From Sphingomonas bacterium (GTDB lineage Bacteria; Pseudomonadota; Alphaproteobacteria; Sphingomonadales; Sphingomonadaceae), in assembly GCF_028292965.1 (NCBI RefSeq), contig NZ_JAQGLG010000050.1, positions 1-46,294 on the forward strand: 46,294 nt of DNA. Direction: 5' to 3'. The notes beneath the pieces were generated by a model. The model had not been told where the DNA came from and did no database searches. It was given only the letters and a program-made list of their open reading frames with translations. Each line of letters begins with the position of its first letter. The first letter of the stretch is position 1. Positions 1 to 6,885 of the stretch are shown piece after piece. A program made the position numbers and the translations under genes.

Positions 1-539
1 TTGCAGTCCAGGATGCGGCCGGCGATCGAGTCCGGCGCGAAGCCGCCGAAGACCACCGAATGCACCGCCCCGATCCGGGCGCAGGCCAGCAAGGCGTAGG
101 CGGCCTCGGGGATCATCGGCAGATAGATGGTGACCCGGTCGCCTTTCTTCACGCCCTGGCCCTTCAGCACATTGGCGAAGCGGCACACCTCGCCGTGGAG
201 TTGGCGATAGGTGAAACGGCGCGGTTCGTCGGTGGGTTCGTCGGGTTCCCAGATCAAGGCGACCTGATCGCCGCGCTTGGCGAGGTGACGATCGAGGCAA
301 TTGGCCGCGACGTTCAATCGGCCATCGGCGAACCATTTGATGTGAAAGTCGCGCTTGGCGAACGACCAGTCGCCAGCGATCTCCGGGCGCTTGATCCAGT
401 CGAGCCGGCGCGCCTGTTCGAGCCAGAAGCTGCCCGGATCGGCGAGTGAACGACCATAGAGTTTCTCATATCCGGCCGCGTCGAAGCGCGCGCGCTTCGC
501 CCATTCGGGCGGGACGGGATAGAGAGTCTGGTCGGTCAT
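1..539 (-). CDS. acsA: Acetyl-CoA synthetase, N-terminal part (runs off the left edge)
   Basis: Reading leftward from the ATG at 539 gives about 180 residues beginning [17 protein letters not shown], with the AcsA N-terminal cap ([13 protein letters not shown]), [17 protein letters not shown], and the start of the adenylating domain ([20 protein letters not shown] followed by [13 protein letters not shown]). The family activates acetate to acetyl-CoA through acetyl-AMP in the cytoplasm. A clear AGGAGG ribosome-binding site (complement of 545-550) precedes the ATG and fixes the start. The catalytic core and C-terminal lid lie outside the window. A propionyl-CoA synthetase (PrpE) is possible, but the N-terminus reads more like AcsA. 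The gene diverges from the tetR operon and shares its intergenic region. Confidence 0.93.
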   Translation of the reverse strand, partial: MTDQTLYPVPPEWAKRARFDAAGYEKLYGRSLADPGSFWLEQARRLDWIKRPEIAGDWSFAKRDFHIKWFADGRLNVAANCLDRHLAKRGDQVALIWEPDEPTDEPRRFTYRQLHGEVCRFANVLKGQGVKKGDRVTIYLPMIPEAAYALLACARIGAVHSVVFGGFAPDSIAGRILDC

Positions 540-610
540 GAACGCCTCCTGTCGCGCCCTTTGCCGAACCGCACGGGCGCAATGCAAGCGCGTTCGTTAC
601 AGTCACGCAT

Positions 611-637
611 TTGATTGTTAGTTGATCGATCAATCAA
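611..637. promoter_or_regulatory. Candidate TetR operator
   Basis: A perfect 12-bp palindrome, TTGATCGATCAA, lies at 622-633. It is nested with a second inverted pair, TTGATTG (611-617) and CAATCAA (631-637). It sits about 20 bp upstream of the tetR GTG codon and about 75 bp from the acsA start. Autoregulation is inferred from position and symmetry, which are typical for TetR regulators. Confidence 0.55.
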
Positions 638-656
638 GTCGTGCAAAAACACTTGA

Positions 657-1280
657 GTGACCGATCAACTGGCTTCCGATTCGCAACGGCCGACCGCCGA
701 ACGCCTGCTGGACGCGGCGATGCTGCTGTTCATGGAAAAAGGCTATCTTTCGACCAGCGTGGCGGACATATTGCGCGAGGCTAAGGCCAATTCGGGCAGC
801 CTGTATCACGCCTTTCCGACCAAGCAGGACGTGCTGATCGCGGTACTCGAACGCTATCGTAGCGGTATAGGGCCGATGCTGCTCGCGCCGGCGTGGGAAG
901 GTGTCGATGATCCGATCGACCGCATCTTCGCACTGCTGGCGCGTTACCGCGCGGGCCTCGAAATGACCGATTGCACCTATGGTTGCCCGATCGGCAGCCT
1001 GGCGCTCGAACTGCACGAGCCCGATCCGCCGGTGCGCGCGCTGCTCGCCGCCAATTTCGAGGGCTGGGTGGCGGCGATCCGGGGGTGTCTCGACGCGGCG
1101 GCGGATCGCCTGCCTGCCGCTACCGATACCGAGGCGCTCGGCCAGTTCGTGCTGACGGTGATGGAGGGCGGGGTGATGCAATCGCGCACGCATCGCACGC
1201 TCGACGCCTTCGACGCCTCGGTGCGCATGCTGCGCGACTATTTCGACCGACTGGAAGCTGCACGGGAAGGGGAGAGATGA
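657..1280 (+). CDS. TetR/AcrR family transcriptional regulator
   Basis: A 207-residue protein with an N-terminal TetR helix-turn-helix at about residues 13-60 (TAERLLDAAMLLFMEKGY, then NSGSLYHAFPTKQDVLIAVL) and a helical ligand-binding C-terminal domain. The reading frame has a stop at 654-656, so the GTG at 657 is the earliest possible start. No clear Shine-Dalgarno precedes it, and the transcript may be near-leaderless. The domain (YRAGLEMTDCTYGCPIGSLA, then EGGVMQSRTHRT) resembles TetR members with a TetR_C_11-like effector domain; the ligand is unknown. Its stop overlaps the start of the exported SRPBCC protein (ATGA), so the two are co-transcribed. The palindrome just upstream suggests autoregulation. 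Confidence 0.88.
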   Translation: MTDQLASDSQRPTAERLLDAAMLLFMEKGYLSTSVADILREAKANSGSLYHAFPTKQDVLIAVLERYRSGIGPMLLAPAWEGVDDPIDRIFALLARYRAGLEMTDCTYGCPIGSLALELHEPDPPVRALLAANFEGWVAAIRGCLDAAADRLPAATDTEALGQFVLTVMEGGVMQSRTHRTLDAFDASVRMLRDYFDRLEAAREGER

Positions 1281-1846
1281 TGAGGGGATTATTGCTTGCC
1301 GTGATGGCGCTGGCTTGCACGACCGTTGCCAGTGCTCAGACGCCGGCGAAACCGGCGTTCGCGCAGGTCACGGGCACGGCCGCGGACGGCGCGCGTTATT
1401 ATGAGAATTCGATCGTCATCAAGGCGCCGGTGAAGAAGCTGTGGGCGGCGTTCACCGATCAGGCCGCCTATCGCGCCTGGGCAGACGTGCCCGTATCGGC
1501 GATCGATTTCCGGCTCGGCGGGGCGATCGAGGCGAATTACAATCCACAAGGGCATCTCGGCGACCCGCAGAACATCAAGAACATGTTCATCGCCTATGTC
1601 CCCGAACGGCTACTGGTGTTCCGCAATGTCCAGGCACCCGACGGACTGCCGGGCAAGGCGGCCTATGGCAACACCGCCAAGACGCTCGAATTCCAGGCGC
1701 TCGGGCCGAACGAGACGCGGGTGACGGTGTCGGGCATGGGTTTCGCGCCGGGCGAGGATTATGACAAGCTCTACCGCTTCTTTTCGCGCGGCGACGGCGA
1801 GATGCTGGTCGCGCTCAAGGCGGCGATGGAGACGGGGACGAAGTAA
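1277..1846 (+). CDS. Exported SRPBCC (START/AHSA1-like) domain protein
   Basis: A 189-residue protein starting at the ATG overlapping the tetR stop; an immediate second ATG at 1280 is an alternative. Residues 1-21 (MMRGLLLAVMALACTTVASA) form a Sec signal peptide with an AxA-type cleavage site. The mature part has the SRPBCC pattern: a first strand (YYENSIVIKAPVKKLWAAFTD), a WADVPVSAIDFRLGG segment, LLVFRNVQAP, and a C-terminal helix (GDGEMLVALKAAMETG). The fold forms a hydrophobic pocket for lipids or aromatic molecules. The periplasmic location is less usual for AHSA1-type proteins. A GGGGAGAG ribosome-binding site lies just upstream. Function is unknown; the operon with tetR suggests handling of the regulator's ligand class. 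Confidence 0.82.
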   Translation: MMRGLLLAVMALACTTVASAQTPAKPAFAQVTGTAADGARYYENSIVIKAPVKKLWAAFTDQAAYRAWADVPVSAIDFRLGGAIEANYNPQGHLGDPQNIKNMFIAYVPERLLVFRNVQAPDGLPGKAAYGNTAKTLEFQALGPNETRVTVSGMGFAPGEDYDKLYRFFSRGDGEMLVALKAAMETGTK

Positions 1847-1878
1847 CCGCGGGACCATTCACACTAGGGGAGGATGAG

Positions 1879-2217
1879 ATGAATCGCCAGACGTTGATCA
1901 AGGCGGTGGTGATCGGGCTGGTGCTCCAGCTGATCATGGTGGTGAGTGGGCATTTCATCGCCCCGATCAAGGAATGTTTCGGAATCGTCGGGATGCTGAT
2001 CTCGCTGGTCGCGGGCGTCATCTATGTGCGGACCACGCGCGGCTCCTGGGGCGACTCGTTGATCGGCGGAGCGCTGGCGGGCGGTATCTGTGCGCTGATC
2101 GGGATTGCGGTGTCGTGTGCGCTCGGCGATGTCGATGCCGGGGTGCTGGTGTACGGGACGCTCGGCTCGGCGGTAGCGGGGCTGATCGGCGGCGCGGTGG
2201 CCAAGCTGATCCCCTGA
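1879..2217 (+). CDS. Small glycine-rich inner-membrane protein
   Basis: A 112-residue protein with three or four predicted transmembrane helices: about residues 8-29 (VVIGLVLQLIMVVSGHFIAP), 33-51 (CFGIVGMLISLVAGVIYV), 61-84 (SLIGGALAGGICALIGIAVSC) and 91-111 (VLVYGTLGSAVAGLIGGAVA). GxxxG-like packing motifs are frequent. An AGGGGAGGATGAG ribosome-binding site precedes the ATG. It lies 32 bp after the SRPBCC gene and probably ends the tetR operon. No catalytic motif or family was recognised. Confidence 0.75.
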   Translation: MNRQTLIKAVVIGLVLQLIMVVSGHFIAPIKECFGIVGMLISLVAGVIYVRTTRGSWGDSLIGGALAGGICALIGIAVSCALGDVDAGVLVYGTLGSAVAGLIGGAVAKLIP

Positions 2218-2233
2218 CGGAGGAAATCGTTCG

Positions 2234-2575
2234 TCAGGACGCCGGCGCGAGACGGGCACCCATCGGGCCGGCGTTCACCGAACCCCAGTCGTAGAGCGCC
2301 TGTAGCACAGGTTGCAGCGACGCGCCGCGTGGCGTGAGGCGGTAGCGCGAGACGCCGCCTTCTTCATGCGTTTCGGCGAGGCCGAGGGCGACGATATCAC
2401 GCAGCCTTTCGCTCAGCATCTTGTCGCTGAGCGTCGGGATCAGCGCGCGCAACTCGCCGAAGCGCATCGGCGCCTGTTTCAGTCGGGCCAGGATCACGGT
2501 CTTCCATTTGCCGCCGAGCGCATCGACCGCGAATTCCACCGGGCAGCCATAGTCTCGACCCAAGGTCCGCATCAT
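2234..2575 (-). CDS. HxlR family winged-helix regulator
   Basis: A 113-residue regulator beginning MMRTLGRDYGCPVEFAVDAL. It contains the HxlR hallmark Cys-Pro near the N-terminus followed by LGGKWKTVILARL, then FGELRALIPTLSDKMLSERL and the wing GGVSRYRLTPRG. The frame is open upstream to 2653, but the tandem ATGs at 2575/2572 follow an AAGGGAC ribosome-binding site and match the usual family N-terminus. The N-terminal Cys is the position used as a redox or electrophile sensor in several HxlR members (HypR, QorR). It diverges from the iron-sulfur/globin fusion across a gap under 100 bp and is its most likely regulator. Confidence 0.9.
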   Translation of the reverse strand: MMRTLGRDYGCPVEFAVDALGGKWKTVILARLKQAPMRFGELRALIPTLSDKMLSERLRDIVALGLAETHEEGGVSRYRLTPRGASLQPVLQALYDWGSVNAGPMGARLAPAS

Positions 2576-2658
2576 TTGTCCCTTACTTACCAGCCGGTGC
2601 GTTGCGCGGGTCCGGCACGCGCCATAACCTTGGCATGACGAGATCCTGGTCAAGGGGA

Positions 2659-4065
2659 ATGATGTTGAAGGCCGATGCCACGCTACGAGTGACGCGCGAC
2701 GGGCCCTATGAACTGAGCGGCGATGCAGCGCTGGTCGATCATCTCGGCGTTGCGATCGCGGTCGAGGCGATGCCGGTGAAGCTGTGCCGTTGCGGCCGTT
2801 CGCAGACCAAGCCGTTCTGTGACGACAGCCATCTCGATTCTGGCTTCACCGGCGCGAAGGATGCGCATCGGGTGCCGGACAGGCTCGACGTCTATCCCGG
2901 CCAGGCGGTGACGATCTTCGACAATCGCGGGCTGTGCGCGCATTCGGGTTTCTGCACCGACCGTGTCGCCGGCGCCTTCCATGTCGGCGAGGAACCGTTC
3001 GTCACCCCGAGCGGCGCGCGGCTCGACGAGCTGGTCGGCGCGGCGCGGCGCTGTCCGTCTGGCGCGTTCTCGGCGGGGATGGACGATGCGCCGGATCGCG
3101 GCCTGACCGACAGCAAGCGGCCGGCGCAGGTCGAGGTGTCGCTGAACGGGCCGTATCGCGTGACGGGTGGCATCATGCTGCTCGACGAGGATGGCAATCC
3201 GCAAGCGCGGCCGCAGGGCGCGTCGCCGGAGCATTACAGCCTGTGCCGTTGCGGTTCCTCGCTCAACAAGCCGTTCTGCAGCGGCATGCACTGGTCGGTC
3301 GATTTCCACGATCCGGTGGCCGATGCCGAGCGTGTACCGACGCTGTTCGAATGGGCCGGCGGTTATCCGGCGCTGCTCGACATGACGCGCATCTTCTATA
3401 GCCGGCATGTGCCGTCCGATCCGCTGATCGGGCCGCTGTTCGCGACCATGTCGCCCGACCATCCGGAGCGTGTGGCGGCGTGGCTGAGTGAGGTGTTCGG
3501 CGGGCCGAAATTCTACAGCGAACGCTATGGCGGCTATGGCCGGATGATCTCGCAGCATGTCGGCAAGGGCATCCGTCCCGACCAGCGTGCGCGCTGGGCG
3601 GCGCTGATGGCGCAGAGCGCGGACGAGGCGGGGCTGCCGCAGGATCCCGAATTCCGCGCCGCCTTCATCGCCTATCTCGAATGGGGCTCGCGCATTGCGG
3701 TGGAGAATTCGCAAGGCGACGCGCATCCGCCGCCCAATATGCCGGTACCGCGCTGGTGGTGGGTATGCGAAGCGACGCCCGGTGCGCGGGTTTCCGCGCT
3801 GGCGCCGGCCGAAGAAGCCGCACCCGAGGCGGCGGCGCTGGCACCGGGCGAGACGCCCGATTTTGCGAGGCATATCCGCCCGCTGTTCCGGCCGATGGAC
3901 CGCAATTCGATGCGCTTCGCCTTCGATCTGTGGTCGGAGGCGGACTTGCGCACGCACGGGCAGGCGATCCTCGCGCGCCTGCGTTCGGGTACGATGCCGT
4001 GCGACGGGGCGTGGCCGGGCGAGCGCATTGATGTCTTCGAGCGCTGGCTGGCGGCTACGGAATAG
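2659..4065 (+). CDS. CDGSH - Fer4_19-like - CDGSH - truncated haemoglobin fusion protein
   Basis: A protein of about 468 residues (from the ATG at 2659) joining several redox modules. First CDGSH [2Fe-2S] site: C43, C45, C54, H58 (CRCGRSQTKPFCDDSH). A divergent ferredoxin-like domain of the Fer4_19 type: CAHSGFC at 93-99 and RCPSGA around C132. Second CDGSH site: C196, C198, C207, H211 (CRCGSSLNKPFCSGMH, the usual Asp after the third Cys being Ser). A group II truncated-haemoglobin domain spans about 235-350, with likely proximal His H300 (MISQHVGKG) and a Trp in RARWAALM. A C-terminal stretch at about 405-468 (HIRPLFRPMDRNSM) has no CxxCH. ATGs at 2635 and 2662 are alternative starts. No signal peptide is visible, so it is cytoplasmic. 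Role in NO/O2 or peroxide chemistry is inferred. Confidence 0.85.
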   Translation: MMLKADATLRVTRDGPYELSGDAALVDHLGVAIAVEAMPVKLCRCGRSQTKPFCDDSHLDSGFTGAKDAHRVPDRLDVYPGQAVTIFDNRGLCAHSGFCTDRVAGAFHVGEEPFVTPSGARLDELVGAARRCPSGAFSAGMDDAPDRGLTDSKRPAQVEVSLNGPYRVTGGIMLLDEDGNPQARPQGASPEHYSLCRCGSSLNKPFCSGMHWSVDFHDPVADAERVPTLFEWAGGYPALLDMTRIFYSRHVPSDPLIGPLFATMSPDHPERVAAWLSEVFGGPKFYSERYGGYGRMISQHVGKGIRPDQRARWAALMAQSADEAGLPQDPEFRAAFIAYLEWGSRIAVENSQGDAHPPPNMPVPRWWWVCEATPGARVSALAPAEEAAPEAAALAPGETPDFARHIRPLFRPMDRNSMRFAFDLWSEADLRTHGQAILARLRSGTMPCDGAWPGERIDVFERWLAATE

Positions 4066-4082
4066 GCTCGGCACCTGTCGTA

Positions 4083-4158
4083 TGTTCTCCTGCGCACGCA
4101 GGCGTCCAGGGTTGCGGGCGTCGCGCCTGGTATCCTGTGTCCTGCTTGCGCAGGAACA
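4083..4158. repeat. Palindromic intergenic repeat (CCTGCGCA type)
   Basis: Imperfect inverted arms at about 4083-4102 (TGTTCTCCTGCGCACGCAGG) and 4141-4158 (CCTGCTTGCGCAGGAACA) enclose a GC-rich spacer. It lies just after the stop of the globin fusion and before the duplicated HD fragment. It could act as a transcription-end hairpin, but there is no T-tract. Confidence 0.6.
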
Positions 4159-4161
4159 CAT

Positions 4162-4290
4162 GCTCTACAGGAAGTTGTTCGGCCAGATCATCGTCCACCA
4201 CATATGGGCGGTCGGTGGTCCGTCGAAGCCGCGGCTCTGGCTGGCCGGCGGAAATGCTGGTCGATCAGGTCGGTGAAGATTTGCGGGATT
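4162..4290 (-). pseudogene. Duplicated 3' fragment of the HD-domain gene
   Basis: The DNA at 4162 to about 4286 is a near copy of 4884 to about 5010, the last roughly 40 codons and stop of the HD-domain gene, offset by 722 bp in the same orientation. The encoded tail reads GFDGPPTAHMWWTMIWPNNFL-stop, against GFDGSPTAHMWRTMIWPNNFL in the intact gene. Small differences (near 4227-4250) break the frame upstream of that tail, and there is no start or 5' portion. It is a dead remnant, probably of a local duplication. Confidence 0.85.
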
Positions 4291-4327
4291 GTGATGCCCG
4301 GCACGAAGAGTGAATGGACAGGTTGAG

Positions 4328-4811
4328 CTATTTCGATGCTTGCAGCTTTTCGGTCTCGACACATTCCACGCTATTATCTTGTTTCAGGTCGAGGGGCACA
4401 AGGTTGGTGGACGTATCGACCACGTCGATGCTGCACGATTGCCATACGGCCGAGCGTTGCAACACGCTGTAATTATGGCCTGCAATCGGCGTGAAGCTCA
4501 CATTGTTCTGGCAGACGCCGCCGCCGAAGCTGGTGATGCGCTGGACCGAGGCGTAAATGTTGACGGGCGCGCCGGCAGGAATCGGTTTGGTAACCGAACT
4601 GCGCATCATGGCGCTGAACAAGGCCAGGCTCTTTTTGTGCCGACACGTCGCGTCACTGGGCAGCAGATTGCTGGATGGTGATGACGCCCAGGCCAAAACC
4701 CTTGTCATATCCCTTACCCATAGTGACGGTGGCGGTTTCGGGCTGATCCGTCGCGCCCAGGGTCGCGACACCCAGCCAGACGCATCCGGCCGCTTTGATC
4801 CATCGATGCAT
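4328..4811 (-). pseudogene. Small secreted cysteine-containing protein, frameshifted
   Basis: From the ATG at 4811 (after AAAAAGGTGCAGCA) a signal-peptide-like N-terminus MHRWIKAAGCVWLGVATLGA is followed by about 30 residues up to TIQQSAAQ and a stop at 4653-4655. The neighbouring frame is open across this point and continues to a TAG at 4328 with SDATCRHKKSLALFSAMMRS, then IPAGAPVNIYASVQRITSFG and four Cys in total. The simplest reading is one exported protein of about 160 residues broken by a single-base indel near 4655-4680. Base composition is lower in GC than the neighbours. It lies between the two copies of the HD-gene 3' end. No family was recognised. A sequencing error is an alternative. 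Confidence 0.5.
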
Positions 4812-4886
4812 TGCTGCACCTTTTTCTCGAACTTCCGCTTTGCCGTTTTGTTTCGCCACCATGCCCTGATTGGTCTGGCTCCGGCT

Positions 4887-5699
4887 CTACAGGAAGTTGT
4901 TCGGCCAGATCATCGTCCGCCACATATGGGCGGTCGGTGATCCGTCGAAGCCCAGGCCCTGGCTCGGCTGGCGGAAATGCCGGCCGATCAGGTCGGTGAA
5001 AATCTCGGGATCGGGCATCTCGCTCATATCGTCGAAGAAATAGATGTCGTTGAGCGTGACGTTGCGCGCGGTCATGTACCAGCGATGCGCGCGGGCATGT
5101 TCGGCGTCGCGGCGGATATAGTCTGGCGGCACGAAATCCTCGCCGAAGAAGCGGTGATAGCTTTCGGGATAGGTGTAGCCGACCGACGGGTCGGCGAAGT
5201 AACGCAACGCCTGGTGATATTGCACCGCCCAGGCGATCTCCTCGTCGACATAAGGCGCGATCATCTGCGCGCCCCAATAACCATGATCGGTGCGGATCAG
5301 GCAGGCGTTGGAGATGTCGTGGAGCAGGCAGGCGAGAATCACCTTCTCGTCCTGGCCGCCATCCATCGCGCGCTTGGCCGAACCGAGCAGATGACGCCCG
5401 GTGATGCCGGTCAGCCGGAGGCGGAAGAAATCGAGCAGGGTCGGCGCCTCGGGCATGCGCGGCAGGGCCGGGTTGTCGCCCATCATCATCACCGTGTCCG
5501 GGCTCAGGCGGGCGAGCGCCTCATGCTCGCCGGTCGACTGGCCGGTGCCGACGATCGCGACCGGCGCCGGGATGATCAGGCGCTCGCGGCCTTCTTGTGG
5601 CCAGGGGCGGTCGTCGGGGAGATGGTCGATGCACATGGCCGATTGTTTGCCGCAGGACGGCCATGCGGGGCAAGGCGTTTCGTCTTCTCGAGCTTTCAT
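4887..5699 (-). CDS. HD domain-containing protein
   Basis: A 270-residue cytoplasmic protein. Residues about 80-165 carry an HD-type core: DFFRLRLTGITGRHLLGSA, then VILACLLHDISNACLI with the signature His-Asp, then WAVQYHQALRYF. The C-terminal third is conserved-looking and ends DGSPTAHMWRTMIWPNNFL. HD proteins are metal-dependent phosphohydrolases acting on nucleotides or related phosphate esters; the substrate cannot be told here. The start at 5699 is weakly supported; the ATG at 5636 (MCIDHLPDDRPW) is an alternative because the first 21 residues are low in conserved character. It diverges from the NAD-dependent reductase, and its 3' end is duplicated about 0.72 kb downstream. Confidence 0.8.
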   Translation of the reverse strand: MKAREDETPCPAWPSCGKQSAMCIDHLPDDRPWPQEGRERLIIPAPVAIVGTGQSTGEHEALARLSPDTVMMMGDNPALPRMPEAPTLLDFFRLRLTGITGRHLLGSAKRAMDGGQDEKVILACLLHDISNACLIRTDHGYWGAQMIAPYVDEEIAWAVQYHQALRYFADPSVGYTYPESYHRFFGEDFVPPDYIRRDAEHARAHRWYMTARNVTLNDIYFFDDMSEMPDPEIFTDLIGRHFRQPSQGLGFDGSPTAHMWRTMIWPNNFL

Positions 5700-5731
5700 C
5701 GTAAAACCCGGCCAAAGAAAAGGAGGGCATG

Positions 5732-6745
5732 ATGGCGGGCACGATCCTGGTCACCGGCGGCAGCGGGTTCATTGCCGGCTATCTCATCCGGCAATTGGCG
5801 GCGGAGGGGTGGACGATCAACGCGACGATCCGCTCGCTGACGAAGGAGAGCAAGGTGCGCGCGCTGATCGGCGTGCCCGAGGCGCAGCTGCGGTTCTTCG
5901 CCGCCGACCTGACCAATGACGCCGGCTGGGCCGAGGCGGTCGCCGGGTGCAGCCATGTCGCGCATGTCGCATCGCCCTTTCCTGTGGCCGCGGTGAAGCA
6001 TGAGGATGAACTGGTCGTGCCGGCGCGCGAGGGGGCACTCCGGGCGTTGCGGTTCGCGCGCGACGCGGGCGTGCGGCGGTTCGTGATGACCTCGTCGATG
6101 GCGGCGATCGCCTATGGGCATGAAGGGCGGTCGCGCTTCACCGAGGCCGACTGGACCGATGTCAACGCGCGCGACATCTACCCGTATGTGAAATCCAAGA
6201 CGATCGCCGAGCGCGCGGCGCGCGACTGGGTCGCGGCCGAAGGCGGGACGCTGGAATTCTGCACGGTCAATCCGTCGGCGGTACTCGGGCCGGTGTGGGG
6301 TGACGATTTCTCGGCCTCGATCGAGGTGGTCAAGAAGATGCTTGAGGGCGCGCTGCCGGGTTATCCGCGGCTTGGCTTCGGTATCGTCGATGTGCGTGAC
6401 GTGGCCGACCTGCACGTCCGTGCGCTGAACGCGCCGGATATGGCGGGCGAGCGCTTCGTCTGTTCGGGGCCGTTCTATATGATGGCGGAAGTCGGTCGCG
6501 CGCTGCGCAAGCATTTGGGACCCGAGGCGCGAAAAGTGCCGACGCGCAACCTGCCCGATTTCCTCGTGCGGTTGTTCGCACTGTTCGATCCGGTGGTGCG
6601 GCAGGTAACCGGCGAGCTGGGCAAGGCGCGCGATGGGGATTCGACCCATGCGCGGGAAGTGCTGGGATGGGAGATGCGGCCGGCGGAGGAGTCGATCGTC
6701 GACACGGCGCGGAGTTTGATCGATCTGGGGTTGGTGAAGGTCTAG
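5732..6745 (+). CDS. NAD(P)-dependent epimerase/reductase (extended SDR, dihydroflavonol-reductase-like)
   Basis: A 337-residue extended short-chain dehydrogenase/reductase. The Rossmann motif ILVTGGSGFIAGYL is at the N-terminus, the Thr-Ser-Ser strand reads RFVMTSSMAAIAYGH, and the catalytic YxxxK is YPYVKSKTIAE, followed by CTVNPSAVLGPVWGDD. Members reduce aldehydes, ketones or flavonoid-like substrates with NADPH. An AGGAGG at 5722-5727 precedes two ATGs; the one at 5732 has the better spacing (5729 is the alternative). It diverges from the HD-domain gene and is followed by a large palindromic repeat. Substrate unknown. Confidence 0.88.
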   Translation: MAGTILVTGGSGFIAGYLIRQLAAEGWTINATIRSLTKESKVRALIGVPEAQLRFFAADLTNDAGWAEAVAGCSHVAHVASPFPVAAVKHEDELVVPAREGALRALRFARDAGVRRFVMTSSMAAIAYGHEGRSRFTEADWTDVNARDIYPYVKSKTIAERAARDWVAAEGGTLEFCTVNPSAVLGPVWGDDFSASIEVVKKMLEGALPGYPRLGFGIVDVRDVADLHVRALNAPDMAGERFVCSGPFYMMAEVGRALRKHLGPEARKVPTRNLPDFLVRLFALFDPVVRQVTGELGKARDGDSTHAREVLGWEMRPAEESIVDTARSLIDLGLVKV

Positions 6746-6770
6746 CTCGACCGTTCGATCCACAACTTCC

Positions 6771-6866
6771 TGCCCTCACCCTTCCCACTCGGCTGCGCCG
6801 AGCGGGCCCCTTCCCTCTCCCAATGGGAGAGGGAGGGAGGCGCGTAGCGCCGGAAGGGTGAGGGCA
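6771..6866. repeat. Cloverleaf-like palindromic repeat, copy 1
   Basis: Outer inverted arms CCCTCACCCTTCC and GGAAGGGTGAGGG close a structure with three inner hairpins: a variable one (CTCGGCTGCGCCGAG), a CCCTCTCCCNNTGGGAGAGGG type, and GGCGCGTAGCGCC. A second copy in inverted orientation lies at 41186-41280. The element sits between two convergent genes and could end transcription from both sides. Confidence 0.85.
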
Positions 6867-6885
6867 GGTTGTTTGTCCGGACCCT

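Noticed and set aside
540..656. tRNA or small RNA gene in the acsA-tetR gap
   Set aside because: No cloverleaf with an anticodon arm or terminator was seen; only the operator-like palindrome stands out.
971..1276. N-terminal extension of the SRPBCC protein into tetR
   Set aside because: It overlaps tetR in another frame and is Arg/Ala-rich; the ATG at 1277 gives a proper signal peptide.
2576..2658. N-terminal extensions of HxlR and of the CDGSH fusion into the shared gap
   Set aside because: Both would overlap each other antisense, and the extra residues lack family similarity; the gap more likely holds the divergent promoters.
2683..4161. Minus-strand frame of about 490 codons opposite the CDGSH-globin gene
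   Set aside because: An antisense shadow; low-complexity Arg-rich translation with no motif, while the plus strand has clear metal-binding motifs.
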